Origin: Thermomonas flagellata
Lineage (GTDB): Bacteria > Pseudomonadota > Gammaproteobacteria > Xanthomonadales > Xanthomonadaceae
Length of the DNA: 64,000 nucleotides
Assembly: GCF_022419185.1 (NCBI RefSeq)
Contig: NZ_JAJOZK010000011.1
Coordinates: forward strand, 38,395-102,394
Direction of reading: 5' to 3'
Numbering within the stretch: the stretch's first letter is position 1; each line of letters opens with the position of its first letter. Positions 46,523 through 56,000 of this stretch are shown here, one piece after another. The notes beneath the pieces are model-generated. The model worked only from the letters and a program-made list of their open reading frames with translations, searched no databases and was not told where the DNA came from. Made by a program: the position numbers and the translations under genes.

Positions 46523-47812
46523 TCAGTCGGCGTGGCGCGGCCGGCGCCAGCTCACGTACGCGCCCAGCAGTACGCCGAGCCCCGCCATCGCCAGCATGTA
46601 CTGGATCGGCGCCGCCGGATCGCGCCGGATCGCCAGGCTCAGCAGCACCGGGGTGAGGCCGCCGGCGATGGCATAGGCGGTGTTGTAGGCGAACGACAGC
46701 CCGGAGAACCGCACCGCCGGCGGGAAGCCGCTGACCGCCACCGCCGGCACCATCGCCGCGACCCCGGCGGAGGTGCCGGCCAACGCGTACAGCGCGTGCG
46801 AATAGGCGCCGGCCAGCGCGCTGCCGTAGAACAGCCAGAAGCTCGCGCCCAAAAGCAGGCTCCACAGCACCAGCAGGCGTCCGGCGCCGAAGCGGTCGGC
46901 CAGCGCGCCGGCCAGCAGGATCGCCAGCACGCAGGTCAGCACCGCCAGGCTGTTGCCGGCGAGCGCGGTCCCGCGCGGCACGCCCAGGCCCTGCAGCAGG
47001 GTCGGCATCATCAGCACGGTGACGATCACCGCGGCGGTCAGCAGCCAGGTCAGCAGCATCGCCAGCACCACCGCACCAGCGTGGTCGCGCAGCACCGCCT
47101 TGATCGGCAGCTCCGCGGCCAGCGCCTGGCGCGCCTTCAGCTCCGCGAACACCGGGGTCTCGTGCAGGTGCTGGCGCAGCACCATCGCGATCAGCCCGAA
47201 CACGCCGCCGAGCAGGAACGGCAGCCGCCAAGCCCAGGCGCGCACCTCCGCCTCGGTGAACGCGGCATTGACCGCCTGCGCGGTCAGCGAGCCGAGCAGA
47301 ATCCCGGTGCACAGCCCGGCGGAAAGCGCGGCGCAGGCGAAGTTGCGGTGGCGTGCGGCGACGTGCTCGGTCACGAACACCCAGGCGCCCGGTGCTTCAC
47401 CGCCGATCGCGGCGCCCTGCAGGATGCGCAGCAACAGCAGCGCCAGCGGCGCGGCCACGCCGATGGCGGCGTACGTCGGCAGCAGGCCCATCAGCAGGGT
47501 CGGCACCGCCATCAGCAGGATGCTGAACATGAACATGCGCTTGCGCCCAATGCGGTCGCCGAAGTGCGCCATCAGCACGCCGCCGAGCGGGCGCGCGAGG
47601 TAGCCCGCGGCGAAGATGCCGAAGGTCTGCGCCAAGCGCAGCCAGTCCGGCATGTCGGCGGGGAAGAACAGCTGCCCCATCACCGTGGCGAAGAACACGA
47701 AGATGACGAAGTCGTAGAACTCCAGCGCGCCGCCGAGGGCGGACAGCACCAGGGTCTTGGCCTGCTGCCGGCTGAGGCCGGTGGCGGCGAGCGGTTGGGT
47801 GGTCGCGTGCAT
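46523..47812 (-). CDS. MFS transporter, metabolite:H+ symporter type
   Basis: A 429-residue transporter with twelve membrane helices. The N-terminal SALGGALEFYDFVIFVFFA and the loop between helices 2 and 3, GVLMAHFGDRIGRKRMF, are the signature of the MHS branch (ProP, ShiA, KgtP relatives). A second basic loop is ADRFGAGRLLVLW. Substrates in this branch are organic acids, betaines or shikimate; here the substrate is open. Start 47812 is set by the normal N-terminus; the longer frame is Pro/Arg-rich. It lies 84 bases upstream of tex, both on the minus strand reading away. Confidence 0.88.
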   Translation of the reverse strand: MHATTQPLAATGLSRQQAKTLVLSALGGALEFYDFVIFVFFATVMGQLFFPADMPDWLRLAQTFGIFAAGYLARPLGGVLMAHFGDRIGRKRMFMFSILLMAVPTLLMGLLPTYAAIGVAAPLALLLLRILQGAAIGGEAPGAWVFVTEHVAARHRNFACAALSAGLCTGILLGSLTAQAVNAAFTEAEVRAWAWRLPFLLGGVFGLIAMVLRQHLHETPVFAELKARQALAAELPIKAVLRDHAGAVVLAMLLTWLLTAAVIVTVLMMPTLLQGLGVPRGTALAGNSLAVLTCVLAILLAGALADRFGAGRLLVLWSLLLGASFWLFYGSALAGAYSHALYALAGTSAGVAAMVPAVAVSGFPPAVRFSGLSFAYNTAYAIAGGLTPVLLSLAIRRDPAAPIQYMLAMAGLGVLLGAYVSWRRPRHAD

Positions 47813-47860
47813 GCCGGCAAGCCTATGCGATGCCGTGGAGGGATGGCGCTGCGCTGCAGC

Positions 47861-47893
47861 ATGCCTGGCCTGGGCCGGGCGCGGGCCAGGCAT
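47861..47893. terminator. Inverted repeat in the dinB / MFS intergenic region
   Basis: A ten-base perfect inverted repeat (ATGCCTGGCC with GGCCAGGCAT) with a 13-base loop lies between the end of dinB and the start of the MFS gene, both on the minus strand. It could be an operator or part of a transcription end. It has no T-tract. Confidence 0.3.
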
Positions 47894-47949
47894 CCTCCCG
47901 GCTCCGTGAGCCATGCCGCGATGCTGCGGATCGGCCGCAGGATGCGAAG

Positions 47950-47981
47950 GCGCAGCCGCCCTGCGCGGCGGGCGGCTGCGC
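47950..47981 (-). terminator. Hairpin directly after dinB
   Basis: A perfect eleven-base stem (GCGCAGCCGCC with GGCGGCTGCGC) with a ten-base loop begins seven bases after the dinB stop on the minus strand. No T-tract follows. Confidence 0.35.
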
Positions 47982-47987
47982 GCGGGC

Positions 47988-49076
47988 TCAGGCGAACAGA
48001 TCGTCCTGGGCGCGGCTGCCGTCTGGCGCGGCGAATCCGGACAGGCCCACGCCCGCCAGCCGGTAGCGGGTCGTGGCGGGTAGGCCCACGCGCGCGCGCA
48101 GCGCACAGGCGGTGTCGGCCAGCGCCTGTTCCGAGGTCGGCGGTTCCGCCGCGGTCAGGCTGCGGGTCAGGATGCGGAAGTCGGCGGTCTTGAGCTTGAG
48201 CACCACCGTGCGCGCGACCCGTTCGGGATGGCGGGCGCGCTCGCGCAGGTAGCCCGCCCAGGTCTTGCCCGCCAGCCGCCGCAGGTGCGGTTCCAGCGCC
48301 TGCAGCGGCAGGTCGTCGGGAAAGGTGTCCTCGCTCGACACCTGCAGGGTCGGGCGCTCGGACTCCACCTCACGGTCGTCGATGCCCCGTGCCAGCGCGT
48401 GCAGGCGCAGGCCCCAGCGCCCGAAGCGCGCCTGCAGCGCCTCCGCGCCGAATGCGCGCAGGTCGGCGCAGGTGGCGATGCCCAGTTCGGCCAGCTTCGC
48501 TTCCATCACCTTGCCGACGCCGGGAATCTTGCCGACCGGCAACGCGGCGACGAAGGCATCGACCATCGCCGGCTTCACCACGAACTGGCCGTCCGGTTTG
48601 TGCCAGTCGCTGGCGATCTTGGCCAGGAACTTGTTGGGCGCGATGCCGGCGGAGGCGGTGAGCTCCGTCTCCGCGCGGATCGCCTCGCGGATCTCGCGGG
48701 CGATCGCGGTAGCGCTGCCGAGGTCGCGCCGGGGCGCGCTGACGTCGAGGTAGGCCTCGTCCAGCGACAGCGGTTCGATGCGGTCGGTGTAGCGTTCGAA
48801 GATGGCGCGGATCTGGCGCGACACCGCCTTGTAGCGGGGAAAATCCGGCGGCACGAACACCGCCTGCGGGCACAGCCGCTCCGCGCGCAGTGCCGGCATC
48901 GCCGAACGCACCCCGAAGCGGCGCGCCTCGTAGCTGGCGGCGCATACCACCGAGCGCGCTCCGCGCCACGCCACCACCACCGGCCGCCCGCGCAGCGCGG
49001 AATCGTCGCGCTGCTCGACCGACGCGTAGAACGCGTCCATGTCGACGTGGATGATCTTGCGTGGCGGCGCGCTCAC
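47988..49076 (-). CDS. dinB: DNA polymerase IV (Y-family translesion polymerase)
   Basis: A 362-residue error-prone polymerase. The catalytic acids are Asp12 in HVDMDAFYASVE and Asp106/Glu107 in SLDEAYLDV; SYEARRFGVRSAMP and TASAGIAPNKFLAKIASD complete the palm and fingers. The C-terminus has QDDLF, a good beta-clamp binding motif. The little-finger domain is present, so the protein is full length. Expression is often under LexA control, but I see no SOS box in the 19 bases to the next gene. Confidence 0.96.
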   Translation of the reverse strand: MSAPPRKIIHVDMDAFYASVEQRDDSALRGRPVVVAWRGARSVVCAASYEARRFGVRSAMPALRAERLCPQAVFVPPDFPRYKAVSRQIRAIFERYTDRIEPLSLDEAYLDVSAPRRDLGSATAIAREIREAIRAETELTASAGIAPNKFLAKIASDWHKPDGQFVVKPAMVDAFVAALPVGKIPGVGKVMEAKLAELGIATCADLRAFGAEALQARFGRWGLRLHALARGIDDREVESERPTLQVSSEDTFPDDLPLQALEPHLRRLAGKTWAGYLRERARHPERVARTVVLKLKTADFRILTRSLTAAEPPTSEQALADTACALRARVGLPATTRYRLAGVGLSGFAAPDGSRAQDDLFA

Positions 49077-49095
49077 CGCGCCATTGTAGGCAGGC

Positions 49096-50499
49096 TCACA
49101 CCAGCCCGAAGGCGTAGTACAGCCCGATCACCACGAATACCGCGGCGGTCTTGACCAGGGTGATCGCGAAGATGTCGCCGTAGGCCTGGCGGTGGGTGAG
49201 GCCGGTGACCGCGAGCAGGGTGATCACCGCGCCGTTGTGCGGCAGGGTGTCCATCCCGCCGGAGGCCATCGCCGCGACCCGGTGCAGCACCTGCATCGGG
49301 ATCCCGGCCGCTTCGGCGTTGGCGATGAAGGTGTCGGCCATCGCCGCCAGCGCGATGCTCATGCCGCCGGAGGCGCTGCCGGTGATGCCGGCCAGCGCGG
49401 TGACGGTGACCGCCTCGTTGACCAGCGGGTTGGGGATGCTGCCCAGCGCGTGCGCCACCACCAGGAAGCCGGGCAGGGCGGCGATCACCGCGCCGAAGCC
49501 GTATTCCGAGGCGGTGTTCATCCCGGCCAGCAGGGCGCCGCCGATCGCGGCCTTGCTGCCTTCGGCGAAGCGCGCGCGCACCGGCCGCCAGGCCAGCAGC
49601 AGGACGCAGGCGATGCCCGCCAGCAGCGCGCCTTCCACCGCCCAGATCGCGACCAGCTTGGAGGTCTCCTGCACCACCGGGGCGGGGTTGCCGACCACCG
49701 CCGGCACGAAGCTCACGCTGTCGCCGTAGACGCGCGGGATCCACAGGGTCAGCAGCTTGTTGCCCACCCCCACCACCACGAGCGGCAGCAGCGCCAGCAG
49801 CGGATGCGCCGGGCGCCCGCCGTGGAAGGCCATCGGCTCGTTCTGCAACTGCGCCGGGTCGCCGTAACCCTCGCCGCGGCGCACGGCGGCCAGCCGCCGC
49901 CATTCCAGCCACGCCAGCCCGGCCAGCAGGATGAACACCGCGCCGAGCGTGCCCAGCCACGGCGCCGCCCAGGTGGTGGTGCCGAAGAAGGTGGTCGGGA
50001 TGATGTTCTGGATCTGCGGGGTGCCGGGTAGGGCGTCCATGGTGAAGGTGAACGCGCCGAGGGCAATCGTGCCGGGGATCAGCCGCTTGGGGATGTCGCC
50101 TTGGCGGAACAGCTCGGCCGCGAACGGATACACCGCGAACACCACCACGAACAGCGAGACTCCGCCGTAGGTCAGCAGCGCGCATACCAGCACGATCGAC
50201 AGCATCGCCCGGCGCGCCCCGACCACCCGGATGGTGGCGGCGACGATGCTGCGCGAGAACCCGGACAGCTCGACCAGCTTGCCGAAGATCGCCCCGAGCA
50301 GGAACACCGGGAAGTAGAGCTTGAGGAAGCCCACCAGCTTGTCCATGAACAGGCCGGTGAACATCGGCGCCACCAGCGCCGGGTCGGTCAGCAGCACCGC
50401 GCCCAGGGCCGCGACCGGGGCGAACAGGATCACGCTGTAGCCGCGGTAGGCGACCAGCATCAAGAAGCACAGCGCGGCCAACACGATCAACAGCGACAT
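49096..50499 (-). CDS. GntP family permease (organic-acid / gluconate type)
   Basis: A 467-residue permease with about twelve to fourteen membrane helices. Motifs of the gluconate:H+ symporter family are visible: YFPVFLLGAIFGKLVELSGF, ALLTYGGVSLFVVVFAVYPFA, ALPGTPQIQNIIPTTFFGTT, GMNTASEYGFGAVIA and GITGSASGGMSIAL. Family members carry gluconate and other sugar acids or hydroxy acids inward with protons. The start at 50499 is used because the first helix begins there; the open frame that continues upstream is antisense to the receptor gene. It is divergent from a TonB-dependent receptor, which may supply the same substrate across the outer membrane. Confidence 0.9.
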   Translation of the reverse strand: MSLLIVLAALCFLMLVAYRGYSVILFAPVAALGAVLLTDPALVAPMFTGLFMDKLVGFLKLYFPVFLLGAIFGKLVELSGFSRSIVAATIRVVGARRAMLSIVLVCALLTYGGVSLFVVVFAVYPFAAELFRQGDIPKRLIPGTIALGAFTFTMDALPGTPQIQNIIPTTFFGTTTWAAPWLGTLGAVFILLAGLAWLEWRRLAAVRRGEGYGDPAQLQNEPMAFHGGRPAHPLLALLPLVVVGVGNKLLTLWIPRVYGDSVSFVPAVVGNPAPVVQETSKLVAIWAVEGALLAGIACVLLLAWRPVRARFAEGSKAAIGGALLAGMNTASEYGFGAVIAALPGFLVVAHALGSIPNPLVNEAVTVTALAGITGSASGGMSIALAAMADTFIANAEAAGIPMQVLHRVAAMASGGMDTLPHNGAVITLLAVTGLTHRQAYGDIFAITLVKTAAVFVVIGLYYAFGLV

Positions 50500-50556
50500 G
50501 GCGCCTACCGCCAGCGGGAGCGAGCCGGCAGTCTCGGCCGCGGGCCCCGGACGGCC

Positions 50557-50576
50557 CATTGTCCGAACGTCCAATG
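50557..50576. promoter_or_regulatory. Operator-like inverted repeat between the GntP and TonB receptor genes
   Basis: A 20-base imperfect palindrome with arms CATTG and CAATG around TCCGAACGTC sits midway in the 159-base divergent region, 57 bases from the permease start and 82 from the receptor start. Such a position suits one regulator controlling both genes. Confidence 0.35.
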
Positions 50577-50658
50577 CCGCCGGGCCCGGCGCCGGCCTAC
50601 CTTGCCGGCGTGGCGGCGGGCGTCCGTCCGCCCGCATGCACCCGCAAGGAGGGGAGAA

Positions 50659-52884
50659 ATGCAACGCAAGCACCTGAGCCAGGCCATCCGCGCCCTGCTG
50701 GCCGCCTCGCTGCTGGCCGGCGCGCCGGCCTACGCCGCCGAGGAGGCGCCGCCGCAGGACGGCCAGAAGACCACCACCCTGGAAAGCGTCAAGGTCACCG
50801 CGCGCAAGCGCGAGGAGACCCTGCAGGACGTGCCGGTGGCGGTGACCGCGTTCACCGCCGGCCAGCTCGACCGCCTGGACGTAAAGGACCTGGCCAACCT
50901 CGACGGCCAGGTGCCGAACCTGACCATCTACGCGGCGCGCGGCTCCAACACCACCCTGACCGCCTACATCCGCGGCGTCGGCCAGTCCGATCCGCTGTGG
51001 GGCGTGGATCCGGGCGTCGGCCTGTACCTCGACGACGTGTACATCGCGCGCCCGCAGGGCGCCCTGCTGGACGTGTTCGACGTGGAGCGGATCGAGGTGC
51101 TGCGCGGGCCGCAGGGCACCCTGTATGGCAAGAACACGATCGGTGGCGCGATCAAGTACGTCTCGCGCGGGCTGTCGCCGGACTTCAACGGCTTCGCCTC
51201 GGTCGCACTCGGCAACTACGGCCAGCGCGACGTGAAAGCCGCGCTCGGCGGCGGCCTCGGTGGCAGCCCCTACCTGCGCGGGCGGATCGCGTTCGCGCGC
51301 CTGCGCAACGACGGCTTCGGCGAGAACATCGTCACCGGCGCCCCGGTCAGCAACAAGGACACCACCGCCTGGCGCGCGCAGCTGGGCGCCTACGTCACCG
51401 ACGACGTGGACATCCAGTTCGCGCTCGACCACGTGCTGGACGACTCCGGCGTGCGCGGCGCGCGCATGCTGGAGGCCAACCGCTTCGTGCCCAACACGCC
51501 GCCGCTGGCCAGCCGCTACGACGTGCGCAACGGCATGCCGGACTTCAACTACACCCGGGTCAGCGGCGGCTCGATCACCGCCAACGTGCGCGCCAGCCAG
51601 GACTGGACCTTCAAGTACATCCTGGCCAAGCGCGAGTCCAAGACCGGCACCAACATCGACTTCGACACCACCCAGGCCAAGATCGCCGACGTCACCGCCT
51701 ACTACAGCGACCAGCAGGTGACCAACGAGCTGCAGGCCAACTACGACGCCGGCGGCCGCCTGCGCGGGGTGATGGGCCTGTACAGCTTCGACGGTTGGGC
51801 CGGCGGGCGGGTGCTCAACAACTTCTTCAACCTGCTGTTCGGCGACACCCAGGGCAAGGTCTATACCAAGAGCTTCGCGGTGTACGCGGACTGGACCTAC
51901 GAGTTGAGCGACCGCGTCAGCCTCGATGTGGGCGCGCGCTACACCAACGAGGAGAAGCACGCGATCGTGCTCAACCGCGGATATTCCGACGCCACCTTCA
52001 CCCGCCCGATCTCGGTCGCCGCCAATTTCGACAAGACCACCACCTTCAAGAACGTCTCGCCCAAGCTTTCGATCGACTACAAGCTGAGCCAGGAAGTCAT
52101 GCTGTACGGGCTGTACACCCGCGGCTTCAAGTCCGGCGGCTACAACATCCGCGCGCAGGCGGTGGCGGTGCCGCGCTCGGCCAATCCGTTCCGCGACGAG
52201 ACCGTGGACAGCTTCGAGGTCGGCAGCAAGATGGCGCTGCTGGACGAGCGCCTGTTCGTGAACCTCGCCGCCTTCCACAACCGCTACAAGGACATCCAGC
52301 TGTCGGTGTTCACCGCCTACGATAGCAACGGCGATGGCGTGGACGACGCCTTCTTCGGCGACTTCACCAACGCCGGCGCGGGCACCGTCAACGGGCTGGA
52401 GGTCGAATACCAGTGGAAGCTGGCGCCGCACTGGTCGCTGGCCGGCAACCTGGCCTGGCTGGATGCCAAGTACGACCGCTTCATCTATGCCGGGGTGAAC
52501 ATCGCCAACGAGCAGAAGTTCACCAACGCCCCGCGTTTCAACGGCGGGATCAATCTCGAGTACCGCCGTCCGGTCGGGCAGGGCAATGTGTTCGCCCGCA
52601 TCGGCTACACCTACCAGACCGAGGTGGTGGCCACCACCGAGATCCTGCGCGCGGAGGTGCCGCCGTTCGGGCGCCCGCCGATCACCCAGGGGCCGTACGG
52701 CCTGCTCGGCGCGACCGTGATCTGGACGATCAACCCGACCTGGACCGTGTCGCTGCAGGGCAGCAACCTGCTGGACAAGCATTACCTGACCACCGGCTAC
52801 AACCTCAACCGTGCGCTCGGCGTCTACACCGGGTTCTACGGGCCGCCGCGCCAGGTGAGCCTGAGCGTTCGCTACAACTTCTGA
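50659..52884 (+). CDS. TonB-dependent outer-membrane receptor
   Basis: A 741-residue receptor. A signal peptide ends near APAYAA (about residue 27). It is followed by a TonB-box-like LESVKVTARK, the plug domain (VPVAVTAFTAGQLDRLD to YGKNTIGGAIKYVSR), and a 22-strand barrel ending VSLSVRYNF with a terminal Phe. The plug sequence is of the sphingomonad/xanthomonad type often called iron-complex receptor, but many of these take up carbohydrates or aromatic compounds. An acidic loop, YDSNGDGVDDAFFGD, could bind calcium. A strong AAGGAGGGG ribosome site precedes the ATG. Divergence from the GntP permease suggests a sugar-acid substrate. Confidence 0.9.
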   Translation: MQRKHLSQAIRALLAASLLAGAPAYAAEEAPPQDGQKTTTLESVKVTARKREETLQDVPVAVTAFTAGQLDRLDVKDLANLDGQVPNLTIYAARGSNTTLTAYIRGVGQSDPLWGVDPGVGLYLDDVYIARPQGALLDVFDVERIEVLRGPQGTLYGKNTIGGAIKYVSRGLSPDFNGFASVALGNYGQRDVKAALGGGLGGSPYLRGRIAFARLRNDGFGENIVTGAPVSNKDTTAWRAQLGAYVTDDVDIQFALDHVLDDSGVRGARMLEANRFVPNTPPLASRYDVRNGMPDFNYTRVSGGSITANVRASQDWTFKYILAKRESKTGTNIDFDTTQAKIADVTAYYSDQQVTNELQANYDAGGRLRGVMGLYSFDGWAGGRVLNNFFNLLFGDTQGKVYTKSFAVYADWTYELSDRVSLDVGARYTNEEKHAIVLNRGYSDATFTRPISVAANFDKTTTFKNVSPKLSIDYKLSQEVMLYGLYTRGFKSGGYNIRAQAVAVPRSANPFRDETVDSFEVGSKMALLDERLFVNLAAFHNRYKDIQLSVFTAYDSNGDGVDDAFFGDFTNAGAGTVNGLEVEYQWKLAPHWSLAGNLAWLDAKYDRFIYAGVNIANEQKFTNAPRFNGGINLEYRRPVGQGNVFARIGYTYQTEVVATTEILRAEVPPFGRPPITQGPYGLLGATVIWTINPTWTVSLQGSNLLDKHYLTTGYNLNRALGVYTGFYGPPRQVSLSVRYNF

Positions 52885-52926
52885 TCGGGCAGCCCAGGCC
52901 CGGCGGCATGCCGGGGCGGGCGGGAG

Positions 52927-52954
52927 GCGACGGCGGGCTCCGGCCCGCCGTCGC
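52927..52954 (+). terminator. Hairpin after the TonB-dependent receptor
   Basis: A perfect eleven-base stem (GCGACGGCGGG with CCCGCCGTCGC) with a six-base loop lies 42 bases after the receptor stop. A smaller six-base hairpin at 52899-52915 precedes it. No T-tract is present. Confidence 0.4.
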
Positions 52955-53026
52955 GCTATCCTCGCCGGCCATGCACGCCGCCGCTACCATCGGGTGCCGA
53001 TCCCCGCGATGCCTGACGGGCAAGCC

Positions 53027-56000
53027 ATGCTGAGCGCCGCCGCCGTCGTCGTCGCGGCCCTGGTCTGGCTCGGCCTGCTGTTCGGGGTCGCACTCTATGC
53101 CGAGCGCCATCCGCGGGTGCTGGCCCCGCATTGGCGGCATGTGTACGCGCTGTCGCTGGCGGTCTACTGCACCTCCTGGACCTTCTATGGCACGGTCACC
53201 CAGGCCGCGCGCTACGACTGGCCGCTGCCGCCGACCTTCGTCGGCACCCTGCTGCTGTACCTGTTCGGGGCCGGCGCGCTGCTGCGGCTGGTGGAACTGG
53301 CGCGCGCCAGCAACGCGACCTCGATCGCCGACCTGATCGCGACCCGCCTCGGCAAGGACGCGTGGCTGGCCGCGGCGATCACGCTGGTCGCGGCGCTCGG
53401 GCTGATCCCTTACATCGCCCTGCAGCTGAAGGCGGTGTCGATGAGCTTTTCGCTGCTGACCGCCGCGGCACCGGGCGCGAGCCAGCCGCCATGGCGCGAC
53501 AGCGCGCTGTACGTGGCGCTGCTGATGGCGCTGTTCGCGATGCTGTTCGGCACCCGCCGTGCCAGCGTGACCGAGCACAACCGCGGCCTGGTGCTGGCGA
53601 TGGCGTTCGAGTCGCTGTTCAAGCTGGCGGCGATGCTCGCGCTGGGCGCCTTCGTCTGGTTCGGCCTGCAGTTGCCCGCCACGCCGGCGCCGCCGCCACG
53701 GGTGGATGCAGGGGGCTTCCTGCCGCTGGTGGTGCTCGGGGGGCTGGCGATGTTCACCCTGCCGCACCAGTTCCACGTGGGCGTGGTCGAGTGCCGCGAC
53801 CCGCGCGACGTGCTGACCGCGCGCTGGCTGTTCCCGCTGTACCTGGTCCTGATCGCGCTGCCGGTGCTGCCGTTGGCACGCGCCGGCGACGCCTTGCTGG
53901 CCGGACGCGGGGTGCCGTCCGACCTGTACGTGCTGGCGCTGCCGTTGTCGCAGGCGCATGCGCCGCTGGCACTGTTCGCCTTCCTCGGCGGCTTGAGCGC
54001 GGCGACCGGGATGGTGGTGGTCAGCACCCTCACCCTGAGCCTGATGATCGGCAACCACTGGCTGGCGCCCGGCCTGCTGCGCGGGGCCTGGGGCCGCGGC
54101 GGCCAGGGCGATCTGCGTGCCGACGTGCTGCTGCTGCGCCGGCTCGGGATCGCGCTGCTGATGCTGCTGGCCTGGGCCTACAGCCGGCACGTGGCCGGCA
54201 ACGCGGCGCTGGCCGACGTCGGCGCGCTCTCGTTCTCGGCGTTGGCGACCCTGGCGCCGCCGCTGGCGTTCGCGGTCTGGCGGCCGCAGACGCCGCCGCG
54301 CGCGGTGCTGCTGGGGCTGCTGGCGGCGTTCGCGACCTGGCTGTGGGTGCTGCCGCTGCCATTGCTGCTGGCGGACGCGGCGCCGGCCTGGCTGCGCCAC
54401 GGGCCGTTCGGCATCGCCTGGCTGGCACCGGCCGAGCTGTTCGGGCTGGAGGCGTTCAGCCCGCTCGGGCGCGCGGTCACCGCCAGCCTCGCGGTCGGCA
54501 CCGCGTTGCCCCTGCTGGCCGGCGGCTGGCTGCGCCCGGCGCTGCAGGCCGGCTCGCGCCCGCTGCAGGCCGAAGCCCTGGCCGCGGTCGCGCGGCGCTT
54601 CCTGCCGGCCGCGCAGGTGCAGGCACTGCTGTCCGGCGCGCATCCGGAGGCGGCGGTCGAGCGTGCGCTGTCGGCGGTGCTCGGGGCGTCCTCGGCGCGC
54701 GTGCTGCTGGACGCGGCGCGCCGGCGCCAGCCGGGCGCCGATCTCGACACGGTCGCCGCGATCATCGGCGAGGCCTCGCAGGACCTGCGCTTCAACCAGC
54801 GCGTGCTGGAGGCGGCGCTGGAGAACATGAGCCAGGGCATCAGCGTGGTCGATGCGCAGTTGCGGCTGGTGGCCTGGAACCGCCGCTACGCCGACCTGTT
54901 CGGGTTCCCGCCGGGCCTGCTGCAGGTGGGCATGCCGATCGCGGAGGCCTCGCGCTGGGCGCTGCGGCACGTTCTGCAGGTGCCGCAGCAGGCGCTCGAG
55001 CGCGCGCTGCAGGTGCGCCTGGCGCACATGCGCGCCGGCACCTCGCATCTGTCCGAGCGGGTGTTCCCGGACGGCAGCATCATCGAAATCCGCGGCAATC
55101 CGATGCCCGGCGGCGGCTTCGTCGCCACCTTCACCGACGTCACCGCGTTCCGGCGCGCCGAGGCCGAACTCAAGCGCAGCAACGAAACCCTCGAGCAGCG
55201 GGTGGCCGAGCGCACCCTGCTGCTGGAATCGGCCAAGCGCGAGGCGGAGCAGGCCAACGAGGCCAAGGGCCGGTTCCTGGCGGCGATCGGCCACGACCTG
55301 CTGCAGCCGCTGCACGCCGCGCACCTGTTCACCGATGCGCTGCGCGAGCGCGGCGATGCCGAGCAGCGGCGGCTGGCGGCGCACATCGGCGGCGCACTGG
55401 AGGCCACCACCGACCTGTTGACCACGCTGCTGGACATGTCGCGGCTGGAGGCGGGCGGGCTGCAGCCGCAGCGACGCGTGCTGCCACTGGCGGAAGTGCT
55501 CGAGCCGCTGGTCGCGCAGTTTCGCGCGCTGGCCGCGGAGCGCGGCCTGCGCCTGCGTCATGTGCCGACCCGCGCCTGGGTGGAGTGCGACCCGCAGCTG
55601 CTGCGGCGGGTGCTGCAGAACTTCCTCGCCAACGCGCTGCGCTACACCGAGCGCGGTAGCGTGCTGCTCGGCGTGCGCCGGATGGGCGACCGTCTCGGGA
55701 TCGAGGTGCACGACACCGGCCCGGGCATTCCCGATGCCCAGCGCGAGGCGATCTTCGAGGAATTCCGCCGCGGCGAGGGCGCGCCGGGGCAGGGGCTCGG
55801 GCTGGGGTTGGCGATCGCGCGCCGGATCGCCGACCTGATGGACACCCCCATCGGCTTGCGCAGCCAGCCCGGGCGCGGCAGCTGCTTCTGCGTGCAGGTG
55901 CCGCGGCGGCCGCCACCGCCCGCGCCGCGCCTGCCCGCGCGCGGGCTGGCCGGGCTGCCGGTGCTGGTGGTGGACAACGATGCCGCGGCGCGCGCGGCGC

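Noticed and set aside
50500..52782. Minus-strand continuation of the GntP frame opposite the TonB receptor, and a similar 1113-codon frame (52805-56146) opposite the sensor kinase
   Set aside because: Both are antisense shadows with Arg/Gln/His-rich composition and no domain. The GntP protein has a natural start at 50499.
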